Source: Halomonas sp. CUBES01 (GTDB lineage: Bacteria > Pseudomonadota > Gammaproteobacteria > Pseudomonadales > Halomonadaceae). From it: a stretch of DNA of 64,000 bases. Position 1 is the first letter of the stretch; each line of letters opens with the position of its first letter. Of the stretch, positions 19,070 through 27,868 are shown piece after piece. The translations under genes were made by a program, and so were the position numbers. The stretch lies in the NCBI RefSeq assembly GCF_020991005.1, contig NZ_JAJLLW010000005.1, positions 124,001 through 188,000 of the forward strand, in the 5' to 3' direction. The notes under the pieces were generated by a model, which worked only from the letters and a program-made list of their open reading frames with translations, was not told where the DNA came from and did not search any database.

Positions 19070-19100
19070 AAGGGCGCGGGGATTCCCTGCGCCCTTTATT
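19070..19100 (+). terminator. Rho-independent terminator of the rpsF-rplI operon
   Basis: Stem AAGGGCGC-(g)-GGG / CCC-(t)-GCGCCCTT with a short ATT loop region, followed by TTATTTAT. Located 26 bases after the rplI stop. Confidence 0.75.
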
Positions 19101-19185
19101 TATGGCTAGCCGGTTGAGCCGCGCTAGTGATGAGCGCCCTGTGCGGCTAAGATGACGCCTTCATGGGCGATGAAAGGAGCTTGCT

Positions 19186-22095
19186 ATGCAGGACCAGCCA
19201 CCCGCTGACCGGGAAACGGCAGCACTAAAGCTGCCGCCGCACTCGCTGGAGGCAGAGCAGTCGGTCCTAGGCGGGCTCATGCTGGACAACCAGGCGTGGG
19301 ACAGTATTTCCGACCGTCTGGTGGCCGACGATTTCTATCGCTACGAACACCGCCTGGTGTTCAACGTGATGATTCACTTGGCAGAGTCGGGGCAGCCGCT
19401 CGACGTCGTTACCCTGTCTGAAGCCCTGGAGGCGCGTGACCAGCTGGACACGGTGGGCGGTCTGGCCTTTCTGGCGGAGCTTGCCAGAAATACGCCCTCG
19501 GCGAGTAACATTCGCGCCTACGCCGATATCGTCCGCGAGCGGGCGACGCTGCGCAAGCTGATCCGCGCTGCCAACCAGATTGCCGAAGGCGCGTTTTCTC
19601 CCCAGGGGCGGCCTGCCGACGAACTGCTCAACGAAGCCGAGCGGCTGGTCTTCCAGATTGCCGAAGAGCGCCCCAAGACGGGCGGTCCCATCGGCATGAG
19701 TGATCTGCTGACCAAGGCCGTCGACCGTATCGACGAGCTCTTCAACCTCAAGGGCGAAATGACGGGGCTGTCGTCCGGCTTCCGCGACCTGGATGAGATG
19801 ACCTCGGGGCTCCAGCCGTCGGATCTGGTCATCATCGCCGGAAGGCCCTCGATGGGTAAGTGTTTGATGAGTGGGTCGCGTCTGGTCGATCCAGACACTG
19901 GCGCGCTGGTCACGATTGATGAACTCGTGGCTCGTCAACAAGCCCCACTTCTGACGTTAACGGATGATTTCAAGCTGAAGCAATCCCATGCATCGGCGTT
20001 TGTCGACGATGGCGTAAAGCCCGTTTTCCGTGTTCGTACGGCGACAGGAAGAGAAGTGGCGACAACGCTGACGCACCCGTTTTTAACCGGTGATGGCTGG
20101 CAGCCGCTGGAAAAGATAGCCGTTGGCGAGCGCATTGCGGTGCCCCGTGAAATACCGGTGTTTGGCCAAGAGACCATGCCTGAGCATCAAGTCAAGATGT
20201 TGGCGTTTATGTTGGCCGATGGGGGCACAACGCAAACCTGCCCCATGTTCACCAACCATAGCGACGAACTGCGCGCTGAGTTTACCCAAGCAGTGAGCCA
20301 TTTTCCTGGCGTCACTTGTCGTTTGGTTGAAAATGCTGACAAAGCGGCTGGACGGGCACCCGTCTTGCGGGTAAGCAGGGATGCAGCCCGCTTTCACCCT
20401 TTGAGGGAGCGGTTTTCACAAACACTGCGCGAGACACTAAAGGCCAAGCGCATGACCGGGGAGGCGTTGGCCGCATTGCTCAACGTGAGTAAAGCAGCGG
20501 TGAGTGCCTGGTGCAATGGAAACGCTGTGCCTGCTCAGGCAACTTACATGCGTCTCTGCGAGGCGTTAAACATGCCTTTGGACAGGGACAATGCTGAAGC
20601 TGACTATAGCGCTGTGGCTAAAAATGCGCCAAACCCTGTCAGGCAGTTTCTTGAAGCGCACGGTGTGTGGGCCAAAAAGGCACAGCACAAGCGCATGCCA
20701 GACTGCATATTTCGGTTACCTAAACAGCCGTTAGCGCTGTTTCTAAACCGTCTTTTTGCCTGTGATGGCAGCGCCTTTGTGCAGGCAAATGGCCAAGGCC
20801 GCATCAGCTATGCATCATCAAGCCGTGAGCTGATACGCGATGTACAGCATTTGCTACTCCGCTTTGGCATCTTGAGCAAAATCCGCGAGAAGCAGCATCG
20901 ATATGCCAATCTGCGCCAATCACCCTGGGAGCTTGAGATACTTGACCAGGCAAGCCAAAAACGTTTCATCCAGGACGTTGGTATTTATAGCAAAGAGCAG
21001 GCATTAGAATCGCTTCTTGCCTGTCTCAATACAAAACGCGCGCACAGTAACCGCGATAGCTTGCCCAAGTCGGTCAATCGCTATGTGCTGGCCAGGAAAG
21101 GCGAGCGTTCCTGGCGCGAGCTGTTTGCGCAAGTGGGTGACCCCTTGCCGGTGGGTTATAACCCACATTTGTCAGGTCGAAGCGAGCGCTGTCTATCGCG
21201 TCACCGGGCTGCCGCGTTTGCCCATCTGCTCGGGGGAGACGTTTATCTCGACCATCTAGCGTCATCCGATGTTTATTGGGATGAAGTCGTCGCCATTGAG
21301 CCGCTCGGCATGCAGCAGGTCTACGACTTGACGGTAGACGATACACATAATTTTGTGGCGGAAGATATCTGTGTTCATAACACCACCTTCGCCATGAACC
21401 TGGTCGAGCACGCGGTCATTTCCAGCGACAAGCCGGTGATGGTGTTTTCCATGGAGATGCCCGCGGAATCGCTGATGCTGCGGATGCTGTCTTCGCTTGG
21501 GCGTATCGACCAGACTCGGGTGCGTACCGGCCAGCTGGAAGACGAAGACTGGCCGCGCCTGACGTCGGCGGTCAATTTGCTGAAAGACAAGCAGCTGTTC
21601 ATCGATGACACTGCGGCGCTGTCGCCCAACGAAATGCGCTCGCGTATTCGCCGCGTGGTGCGCGAGCACGGCAACATGGCGTTGATCATGATCGACTATC
21701 TGCAGCTGATGCAGATCGCCGGGTTTTCCGAAAACCGCACCGGTGAGATCTCCGAGATCTCGCGTTCATTGAAGGGGCTGGCCAAGGAATTCAACTGCCC
21801 GGTGGTGGCGCTGTCGCAGCTCAACCGCTCGCTCGAGCAGCGTCCCAACAAGCGCCCGGTCATGTCGGATCTGAGGGAATCCGGAGCGATTGAGCAGGAT
21901 GCAGACGTTATCGCCTTTGTTTACCGCGACGAGGTCTACAACCCCGATAATCCCGATAACCAGGGCATTGCCGAACTGATTATCGGCAAGCAGCGTAACG
22001 GGCCCATTGGTACCGTGCACATGGCCTTTATCGGCCGCTATACACGCTTTGAAGATTTGGCGCCAGATAGTTATGGCGAGGCCTTCGGCGACTAG
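19186..22095 (+). CDS. dnaB: replicative DNA helicase DnaB, intein-containing precursor
   Basis: 969 residues in one frame; removing the 507-residue intein (residues 226-732) leaves 462, close to E. coli DnaB (471). The extein halves give a complete hexameric helicase: N-terminal DnaG-interacting domain (LPPHSLEAEQSVLGGLMLD), linker, and RecA-like motor with the P-loop GRPSMGK|TTFAMN split by the insertion, Walker B LIMIDYLQLM, and SDLRESGAIEQDAD. Without splicing the ATPase site cannot form, so activity depends on splicing. AAGGAGCTTGCT precedes the ATG. Follows the ribosomal operon, as is usual. Confidence 0.97.
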   Translation: MQDQPPADRETAALKLPPHSLEAEQSVLGGLMLDNQAWDSISDRLVADDFYRYEHRLVFNVMIHLAESGQPLDVVTLSEALEARDQLDTVGGLAFLAELARNTPSASNIRAYADIVRERATLRKLIRAANQIAEGAFSPQGRPADELLNEAERLVFQIAEERPKTGGPIGMSDLLTKAVDRIDELFNLKGEMTGLSSGFRDLDEMTSGLQPSDLVIIAGRPSMGKCLMSGSRLVDPDTGALVTIDELVARQQAPLLTLTDDFKLKQSHASAFVDDGVKPVFRVRTATGREVATTLTHPFLTGDGWQPLEKIAVGERIAVPREIPVFGQETMPEHQVKMLAFMLADGGTTQTCPMFTNHSDELRAEFTQAVSHFPGVTCRLVENADKAAGRAPVLRVSRDAARFHPLRERFSQTLRETLKAKRMTGEALAALLNVSKAAVSAWCNGNAVPAQATYMRLCEALNMPLDRDNAEADYSAVAKNAPNPVRQFLEAHGVWAKKAQHKRMPDCIFRLPKQPLALFLNRLFACDGSAFVQANGQGRISYASSSRELIRDVQHLLLRFGILSKIREKQHRYANLRQSPWELEILDQASQKRFIQDVGIYSKEQALESLLACLNTKRAHSNRDSLPKSVNRYVLARKGERSWRELFAQVGDPLPVGYNPHLSGRSERCLSRHRAAAFAHLLGGDVYLDHLASSDVYWDEVVAIEPLGMQQVYDLTVDDTHNFVAEDICVHNTTFAMNLVEHAVISSDKPVMVFSMEMPAESLMLRMLSSLGRIDQTRVRTGQLEDEDWPRLTSAVNLLKDKQLFIDDTAALSPNEMRSRIRRVVREHGNMALIMIDYLQLMQIAGFSENRTGEISEISRSLKGLAKEFNCPVVALSQLNRSLEQRPNKRPVMSDLRESGAIEQDADVIAFVYRDEVYNPDNPDNQGIAELIIGKQRNGPIGTVHMAFIGRYTRFEDLAPDSYGEAFGD
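19861..21381 (+). mobile_element. DnaB intein with LAGLIDADG homing endonuclease and internal HTH
   Basis: Starts at Cys226 right after the P-loop lysine and ends at His731-Asn732, followed by Thr733 as +1 nucleophile. The splicing domain shows block B T294-L-T-H297 and block F VYDLTVDDTHNFVAEDICVHN-type sequence near the end. The middle holds two LAGLIDADG-like motifs: MLAFMLADGG (338-347, D345) and LFLNRLFACDG (518-528, D527). Between them, at about 408-465, is a Cro/C1-type helix-turn-helix (GEALAALLNVSKAAVSAWCNG). The segment is less GC-rich than the exteins, fitting a mobile origin. Splicing itself is inferred. Confidence 0.95.
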
Positions 22096-22174
22096 GTGAG
22101 TGGTTAGTCGCTTGAGCATGGGCGGCAAGCTCGTATAATGCCCGGCCAATCAGCAAACAGAACGGGAGCACAAC

Positions 22175-22468
22175 ATGGCAGGTGGTTTTCGGCGCGGCAA
22201 TCGTCAGCGTCTACCCAAGTTAGAAGCGCGCGGCGAGCTGCAGTCGCTCGAGCGCGAAGGGCCGTTCAAGGAGTGGCTGGGCATGCCCGACCTTTACCGC
22301 TACTACATCGAGGTCGACGGCGAAAAGTACAGCTACCAGACGGAAGACGCAGAGCTGCCGGTTCAGGTCGGCGACAGGGTGGTCTTTCGCTACAAGCAGA
22401 CCAAGGCGGGCAACTGGATCGATCGCAATTCGCTGGGCAAGGCCATCGACCCTTCCGAGTACCAATAG
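22175..22468 (+). CDS. conserved small protein of unknown function
   Basis: 97 residues, basic N-terminus (MAGGFRRGNRQR), no signal peptide or membrane helix. The central part (YYIEVDGEKYSYQTEDAELPVQVGDRVVFRYK) looks like a small beta-barrel. GGGAG ribosome site; codon use matches the neighbours, so I regard it as a real gene. I do not recognise a characterised family. Confidence 0.7.
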   Translation: MAGGFRRGNRQRLPKLEARGELQSLEREGPFKEWLGMPDLYRYYIEVDGEKYSYQTEDAELPVQVGDRVVFRYKQTKAGNWIDRNSLGKAIDPSEYQ

Positions 22469-22594
22469 CCGGCGCGTGCCGAGGAACTCTCCTGGGGAAA
22501 CAGCGTCATAGTCACGACATAGCGCTGCAACAAAAATGCCATGAGCTTGCGGCATGCTGTGTCATCGAACCGCTAATAAACCCAGGAGGGAACC

Positions 22595-22897
22595 ATGGAA
22601 ATGACGTCACTCAAGGCGTTCGTTGCCCACCATGATAATTTTGAAATACGCGTTATCAGCCACGCCGGCAGCCGCTTCTACCAGGTAGAGCTGGAAGACG
22701 TCGAGGGCGAGCGGCATATGCTGACCCAGCGCGGCAAGCCGATGATGTTTCGGGCCCTGGACGACATCTATCTGGAGCTCAAGCGCGCCGATATCCACCG
22801 CGCCTATCTGGTTCAGCATGTCGCTCACGACGAAATGATCGGCCGCGAAGCCCACTACAGCGCTCCGCTGAGCTCGCGCGTACCGCTTGTTTTCTAA
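22595..22897 (+). CDS. DUF6482-like small protein
   Basis: 100 residues: FEIRVISHAGSRFYQVELEDVEG followed by RGKPMMFRALDDIYLELKRADIHRAYLVQHVAHDEMIG. Resembles short proteins of pseudomonads and halomonads grouped as DUF6482; function unknown. AGGAGG ribosome site. Independent of the convergent DCC gene 16 bases downstream. Confidence 0.65.
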   Translation: MEMTSLKAFVAHHDNFEIRVISHAGSRFYQVELEDVEGERHMLTQRGKPMMFRALDDIYLELKRADIHRAYLVQHVAHDEMIGREAHYSAPLSSRVPLVF

Positions 22898-22913
22898 GCT
22901 GACGTCAAGCTCG

Positions 22914-23315
22914 TCACGATGATTTGCTAGCCCGCTTTTCCCACCACTGGCCCAGCCGCACCCGGCGACGGGCAAACCACCGATAGCCCATATCCAGCGC
23001 CCCTCTCAAACCCGGCAGGCAGGACAGCCAGACAAGCCGCCGGTAGCCCAGCACGGCATACAGGGCGCGGCTCGCTTCCATCCCGATATACCAGTTGCCT
23101 TGATGATCCTTGACGTGAAGCAGGCCCATCATGGCCTCGAACTCGCGGTTTTCGTGGGCCGCGTTGAAATCCTCGCTCTGGATATCCACCAGCTCGACGC
23201 GATCGCAATGACGATGCTTGGCAAGCCAGTTGACCTCGACGCGGCAAAAGGGGCAGTGGCCATCGTGGAAAAGTGTCACGGGGGCGCTGGCGTCAAGGGG
23301 TTTAAAACGGCTCAT
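22914..23315 (-). CDS. thiol-disulfide oxidoreductase DCC family protein (DUF393)
   Basis: 133 residues. Opens with VTLFHDGHCPFCRVEVNWL, i.e. the DxxCxxC motif that names the DCC family; conserved ...GMEASRALYAVLGYRRL follows. A thioredoxin-like redox role is predicted. Its ATG overlaps the stop of the photolyase gene by four bases (ATGA), so the two are translated together. Partnering of DCC proteins with photolyases or DASH cryptochromes is common in marine bacteria, but the reason is unknown. Confidence 0.88.
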   Translation of the reverse strand: MSRFKPLDASAPVTLFHDGHCPFCRVEVNWLAKHRHCDRVELVDIQSEDFNAAHENREFEAMMGLLHVKDHQGNWYIGMEASRALYAVLGYRRLVWLSCLPGLRGALDMGYRWFARRRVRLGQWWEKRASKSS

Positions 23316-24895
23316 GAAGTGTTCTCCGAAGCATAATAGCCGGTGGTATGGCCTGGCTGGCCATAGCCGGGGGACGTGTCGAGCCGATCGAGAAACTGCT
23401 CGGCCTGGTGCTGGATCGCGGCGCGCTTGTCGGGCGCCATGCGATCAAAGGATCCATAGATCAATTTCATGCGCGGGTTCTGGTTCAACTGGTCGCGGTG
23501 GCGCGCCAGAAAGTGCCAGTACAGGCTGTTGAACGGGCAGGCGTCGTCGCCGGTCACCTGCTTGGGCGAGTAGCGACAGTGCTGGCAGTGATCCGACATC
23601 TTGTCGATATACTTGCCGGAGGCGCAGTAAGGCTTGGAGCCCATCAGGCCGCCGTCGGCATGCAGCACCATGCCCAGGGTGTTGGGCAGCTCGACCCACT
23701 CGCAGGCATCGACGTACACCGACAGGTACCAGTCGCATAGCGCCTCGGGCTTGACCCCGCACAGCAGGGCAAAGTTGCCGGTCACCATCAGCCGCTGGAT
23801 GTGGTGTGCGTAACCGTTCTCCATGGTCATTTCAACGGCCCGCTTGAGGCAGTGCATGTCGGTGTCGGCATCCCAGTAAAAGGCCGGCAGGTCGCGCTCG
23901 AAGCCCAACTGATTGAGCTGCTTGTAGCCGGGCATCTGCGTCCAGTAGAGGCCGCGCACATATTCACGCCAGCCCAGTATCTGACGAATAAAACCTTCCA
24001 CCGCGTTGATGGGCGCGGCGCCGTCGGTATAGCGCGCTTCCGCCGCCTGGCAGACTTCCTGGGGGGAAAGCAGGCCGATATTCAGCGCCGCCGACAGGCG
24101 GGAATGAAACAGAAACGCCGAACGCTCGCTGATGGCATCCTGGTAGCGACCAAAATCGGCCAGGCAGTGGTCCAGGAAATGGCGCAGATCGCCCAGTGCC
24201 TGGCGGCGCGTTACCGGCCAGTTGAAGGTTGCCAGATCCCCCATGTGGTCGGGAAAATGCCGTTCAACGGCGTCAAAGGCCGCCCGGGTGAGGTCATCAA
24301 CCGGGTGGTCGGGTGGGGAAGGGAACGTCAGGTCGCGCCGGATGGGGTCGCGGTTGTCGTGGTCAAAATTCCACTGCCCGCCTGCCGGTTTGCCGTCCGC
24401 CATCAAAAGCCCGGTGTGTTTGCGCTGCTCGCGGTAAAAGTATTCCAGGCGCAGTTGCTTGCGCCCCTGGGCCCACCGGCTGAAGTCATCAGGCGTGGTG
24501 AAAAAGCGATCATCCTCGAAGAGCAGCCAGGGTAGCTCGCCGGTCTGGCGGTCCTGCATGGCGCTGAACAGCCGCCATTCACCCGGGCGCACCACGCGGA
24601 TTTCATCGCAGCCGTAAAGCGTGGCCAGGCGCTCGGCTTCGTCGATCAGCGAGTGCGTATTGTCGGCATCGTCGAGGTCGCTGTAGTGAACCTCAAAGCC
24701 TTTATCGCGAAGCTCACGGGCAAAGTGGCGCATGGCGGCGAAGAACAGCCCCAGCTTGTGACTGTGATGAGGCACGTAGCGAGCCTCGTCGGCCACTTCG
24801 CATAGAGCGATAACGGCGTTGTCGGGGGCTTGGCGCAGGGTCACCAGGGACTGCGACAGCTGGTCACCCAATATCAGCAGCAAAGGCTTGGACAT
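23312..24895 (-). CDS. FeS-type cryptochrome/(6-4) photolyase (FeS-BCP family)
   Basis: 527 residues from the ATG at 24895; a TTG 12 bases upstream is the only alternative. Starts with LLLILGDQLSQS, typical of the deoxyribodipyrimidine-photolyase-related family with FAD, a lumazine antenna and a 4Fe-4S cluster, like Agrobacterium PhrB. Four candidate cluster cysteines are present with the right spacing: one in ALLCGVKPEA, the HCQHC pair, and 13 residues later ACPF. Conserved NxxRxGxRxYWxxxPxYxxxN-type region is seen as GWREYVRGLYW. Members repair (6-4) photoproducts with light. First gene of an operon with the DCC protein. Confidence 0.92.
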   Translation of the reverse strand: MSKPLLLILGDQLSQSLVTLRQAPDNAVIALCEVADEARYVPHHSHKLGLFFAAMRHFARELRDKGFEVHYSDLDDADNTHSLIDEAERLATLYGCDEIRVVRPGEWRLFSAMQDRQTGELPWLLFEDDRFFTTPDDFSRWAQGRKQLRLEYFYREQRKHTGLLMADGKPAGGQWNFDHDNRDPIRRDLTFPSPPDHPVDDLTRAAFDAVERHFPDHMGDLATFNWPVTRRQALGDLRHFLDHCLADFGRYQDAISERSAFLFHSRLSAALNIGLLSPQEVCQAAEARYTDGAAPINAVEGFIRQILGWREYVRGLYWTQMPGYKQLNQLGFERDLPAFYWDADTDMHCLKRAVEMTMENGYAHHIQRLMVTGNFALLCGVKPEALCDWYLSVYVDACEWVELPNTLGMVLHADGGLMGSKPYCASGKYIDKMSDHCQHCRYSPKQVTGDDACPFNSLYWHFLARHRDQLNQNPRMKLIYGSFDRMAPDKRAAIQHQAEQFLDRLDTSPGYGQPGHTTGYYASENTS

Positions 24896-24908
24896 AAATT
24901 GACTCAAC

Positions 24909-24922
24909 CGTGTACAAATAAT
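24909..24922. promoter_or_regulatory. CGTGTACAA-type element between photolyase and hemH
   Basis: CGTGTACAAATAAT lies in the gap between the divergent photolyase and ferrochelatase genes. The same core (CGTGTACAA-TAAT) recurs at 26190-26202, upstream of the DUF2256-cryptochrome pair. Shared placement suggests a common regulator; a LitR/CarH-type MerR protein is a possible candidate by analogy. Confidence 0.4.
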
Positions 24923-25008
24923 GTTAATAGTATAACTTTATGCCGCCGTTGTGCCGAAAAGTGATAGGATTTATTTTTCAACAGGCGTTGTCAGCAGGAG
25001 TGAATGTC

Positions 25009-26088
25009 ATGACCGAGCAAGTCGCAAAGGATCAGCCGGGCGAAGGTCGCCTAACGCATGCCCCAAGCGACCATCCCCCTGTGCCCCGCGCGAAGGTCGG
25101 GGTGGTGCTGGCCAATCTGGGTACCCCCGACGCCACGGACTACTGGTCGATGCGTCGCTACTTGAGCGAATTCCTGTCTGACAAGCGGGTGGTGGACTAC
25201 GCCAACTGGAAGTGGCAGCCGCTTTTGCAGCTGATCATTTTGACCAAGCGGCCATTCTCGTCAGGTAACGCCTACAAGAGCATCTGGAACAACGAGCGCA
25301 ACGAAAGCCCGCTGCTCACGACCACCCGGGCCCAGACAGAGAAGATGACCGAGCGCCTGAAAGCGCTCTACGGTGACGATGTGGAAGTCGACTTCTGCAT
25401 GCGCTACGGCAACCCGTCCACCGAAAGTGTGCTCAACCGCTTGAAGGAAAAAGGCTGCGAGAAAATCGTCTTCTTCCCACTCTACCCACAGTACGGGTCA
25501 CCGACTACGGCCACCGCCAATGACCAGGCGTTCCGCACGCTGATGAAAATGAAATGGCAGCCGTCCATCCGCACCGTGCCTGCTTACTTCGATCATCCCG
25601 CTTATACCGATGCCCTGGCCAATTCGGTGCGGGAGGCGTACGCAGGCTTCACCTCGCGGCCCACCAAGCTGGTGGCCAGCTACCACGGCGTTCCCGAGCG
25701 CTACCTGCTGGAAGGCGACCCCTACCATTGTCAGTGCCAGAAAACCACGCGCCTGCTGCGGGAAAAGCTGGGGCTGCCCAAGGAGGAAGTCGACACCGCT
25801 TTCCAGTCGCAGTTTGGCCCCGAAAAGTGGGTCGGCCCGCAAACCGTTGACCACGTAGCGGCCCTGGCCAAGCAGGGGCACAAGCACATCGCCATTCTAT
25901 CGCCGGCGTTCTCCTCGGACTGCGTGGAAACGCTGGAAGAAATCAAGGAAGAGATTCACGACAGCTTCATGGAGGCCGGAGGCGAGACCTTCAGCTATAT
26001 TCCCTGCTTGAATGACCGTGACGACCACATCGACGCGTTGCTTGCAGTGGTCAACAATGAGCTCTCGGGCTGGTTGCCGCGAACCTAG
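25009..26088 (+). CDS. hemH: ferrochelatase
   Basis: 359 residues; inserts Fe2+ into protoporphyrin IX, the last step of heme synthesis, at the inner membrane face. Family motifs: VLANLGTPDATDYWSMRRYLSEFLSD, the catalytic histidine region VASYHGVPERY, and ILSPAFSSDCVETLEEI. AGGAG ribosome site nine bases before the ATG at 25009. The N-terminus has about 25 extra polar residues compared with E. coli HemH. Divergent from the photolyase gene; co-control by light is plausible because porphyrins are phototoxic, but unproven. Confidence 0.95.
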   Translation: MTEQVAKDQPGEGRLTHAPSDHPPVPRAKVGVVLANLGTPDATDYWSMRRYLSEFLSDKRVVDYANWKWQPLLQLIILTKRPFSSGNAYKSIWNNERNESPLLTTTRAQTEKMTERLKALYGDDVEVDFCMRYGNPSTESVLNRLKEKGCEKIVFFPLYPQYGSPTTATANDQAFRTLMKMKWQPSIRTVPAYFDHPAYTDALANSVREAYAGFTSRPTKLVASYHGVPERYLLEGDPYHCQCQKTTRLLREKLGLPKEEVDTAFQSQFGPEKWVGPQTVDHVAALAKQGHKHIAILSPAFSSDCVETLEEIKEEIHDSFMEAGGETFSYIPCLNDRDDHIDALLAVVNNELSGWLPRT

Positions 26089-26122
26089 GGGCTGCCGACC
26101 AGCCAGTAGCCACTGAATGAAG

Positions 26123-26140
26123 CGCCACCTGCGGGTGGCG
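26123..26140 (+). terminator. hairpin after hemH
   Basis: 7-bp perfect stem CGCCACC / GGTGGCG with TGCG loop, 35 bases past the hemH stop. Only TTC follows, so termination may be inefficient. Confidence 0.4.
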
Positions 26141-26174
26141 TTCGGCTATCTGACACCGCGTGGGTATTTTAGGG

Positions 26175-26207
26175 TTGCACGGGACATTACGTGTACAATA
26201 ATTGTAC
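26175..26207 (+). promoter_or_regulatory. promoter with 15-bp palindromic operator ahead of the DUF2256-cryDASH operon
   Basis: TTGCAC (26175-26180) and AATAAT (26197-26202) are 16 bases apart. Overlapping the -10 is a perfect palindrome GTACAAT-A-ATTGTAC (26193-26207), which should bind a dimeric regulator. The left half matches the element at 24909-24922 before the other photolyase. Confidence 0.5.
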
Positions 26208-26266
26208 GACATGAGGTATGATGTTCATGTTTATGCGACACCGCCCACGGTGAAGGCAATGTCTAC

Positions 26267-26431
26267 ATGGCACATCAACACCACTTACCAGAAAAAATCT
26301 GCGCTCACTGCCAGCGTCCATTTACTTGGCGAAAGAAATGGGCGCGATGCTGGGATGAGGTCCGCTATTGCAGCACACGCTGCCGGCGCGATGCCCGGAT
26401 AGCAAAACGCGCTGAGGAGACAAGAGCATGA
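26267..26431 (+). CDS. DUF2256 zinc-ribbon protein
   Basis: 54 residues, too short for most gene callers. Cysteines are arranged as [19 protein letters not shown]...YCSTRC, i.e. two CxxC/CxxxC-type knuckles expected to bind zinc, followed by a basic tail. This is the DUF2256 pattern; members are nearly always next to photolyase/cryptochrome genes. The stop overlaps the next ATG (ATGA at 26428-26431), so translation of the cryptochrome is coupled to it. Molecular role unknown. Confidence 0.88.
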   Translation: MAHQHHLPEKICAHCQRPFTWRKKWARCWDEVRYCSTRCRRDARIAKRAEETRA

Positions 26432-27846
26432 ACAGCACGATCGATATCGTCTGGCTGCACGACGACCTCAGAGTGACAGATAACCCCCTGCTGCACTTTT
26501 CCGATAGGCCGGATCACCTGGTTTGCCTCTATGTGCTGGATGAGGCCTGGCTGGCCCCGCTGTTTGATGAGTCCGACGAAGCGCGTATAGGGCCTGCGCG
26601 GTTGCGTTTTCTATGGCAATGCCTGATGGAGCTGCGCGGCGAGTTACTGCAGCGGGGGAGCGACCTGCTGGTGCGCATCGGTAACCCCGCTGACGTGGTG
26701 GTTTCCCTGGCCGAGCAGCTGCAGGCGCGCAGCGTCAGGGTGGCCGAGCACGTGGGGCTGGAAGAGACGCAGCAGATTGAAGGCGTCAAGCGCCAGTTGC
26801 CTGCCGACATTAGCCTCGAGCGTTTCGAATCCGGTCGGCTGATCGATGAAAGCGCGCTGCCGTTTGAGGCGTCACAACTGCCGGAGAGCTTTTCGGCGTT
26901 TCGTCGCCAGGTCGAGAAGCACTGCGTGATTCCGCCGGCCAAAGCCGCGCCGATCACCTTGCCCGCCTGGCCCGACGCACCGCGTGGCTTCCCCCCCCTG
27001 TGCAACGTCTGCGAAACCAGCGCCGCCTGGCAGCCCGACGAGCGCCAGGGCCTGGCATTTGTAGGAGGAGAAGCCGCCGGCCGGGAGCGGTTGCAGCACT
27101 ACATCTGGCGTCAGCATGGCCCCGCGTCGTACAAGAAAACCCGCAATGGGCTGCTCGGCGCCAACTTCTCGACGCGGTTTTCGCCCTGGCTGGCGCGAGG
27201 CTGCTTGTCCGCGCGCCAGGTGCATGACGAAGTGAACGCCTGGGAAGCGGAGCACGGCAGCAGCGAGTCCAGCTACTGGATCGGCTTTGAACTGCTGTGG
27301 CGTGAGTATTTCCTGCGCGCCGCCCGGTTGGAAGGCAAGGCGCTGTTCGGCGATGCCTGGCTACCTCCCGTCAACGCAGATTTTGACGCCTGGCGCCAGG
27401 CCAACACCGGGGTGCCGTTTATCGACGCCGCCATGCTGGAACTCAGCAGCACCGGCTGGATCTCCAACCGCGCCCGACAGAACGTCGCCAGCTTTCTGGT
27501 CAAGGACCTGGGCGTGGACTGGCGCCTGGGCGCGGCCTGGTTCGAGCACTGCCTGATTGACTATGATGTTGCCAGCAACTGGGGCAACTGGCGCTATATT
27601 GCCGGAGTCGGCCGCGACCCGCGCCAGGATCGCTATTTCAACGTGTTGAAGCAGGCGGGCCACTACGACCCCAAAGGGCTTTACGTTGCTCACTGGCTGC
27701 CAGAGCTGGATACTCTACCCGTTGGCCTGGATCGGCAGCAGCCCTGGCGGGTGGCGCCCGAGACGTACATGGCGCCGCGTGTGGAGCCCGAGGCATGGCA
27801 ACGTTGGCTGATCGGTGAGGCCCAACTGGAACAAACCGGCGAGTAA
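26428..27846 (+). CDS. DASH-family cryptochrome
   Basis: 472 residues. N-terminal photolyase alpha/beta domain ([16 protein letters not shown]), then the FAD-binding helical domain with [67 protein letters not shown] and the DASH-specific [27 protein letters not shown] proteins bind FAD and usually MTHF and repair single-stranded or looped cyclobutane dimers, or act as blue-light sensors. Second gene of the DUF2256 operon. Confidence 0.95.
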   Translation: MNSTIDIVWLHDDLRVTDNPLLHFSDRPDHLVCLYVLDEAWLAPLFDESDEARIGPARLRFLWQCLMELRGELLQRGSDLLVRIGNPADVVVSLAEQLQARSVRVAEHVGLEETQQIEGVKRQLPADISLERFESGRLIDESALPFEASQLPESFSAFRRQVEKHCVIPPAKAAPITLPAWPDAPRGFPPLCNVCETSAAWQPDERQGLAFVGGEAAGRERLQHYIWRQHGPASYKKTRNGLLGANFSTRFSPWLARGCLSARQVHDEVNAWEAEHGSSESSYWIGFELLWREYFLRAARLEGKALFGDAWLPPVNADFDAWRQANTGVPFIDAAMLELSSTGWISNRARQNVASFLVKDLGVDWRLGAAWFEHCLIDYDVASNWGNWRYIAGVGRDPRQDRYFNVLKQAGHYDPKGLYVAHWLPELDTLPVGLDRQQPWRVAPETYMAPRVEPEAWQRWLIGEAQLEQTGE

Positions 27847-27868
27847 GTAATAAGTAATGAGGGTATCA

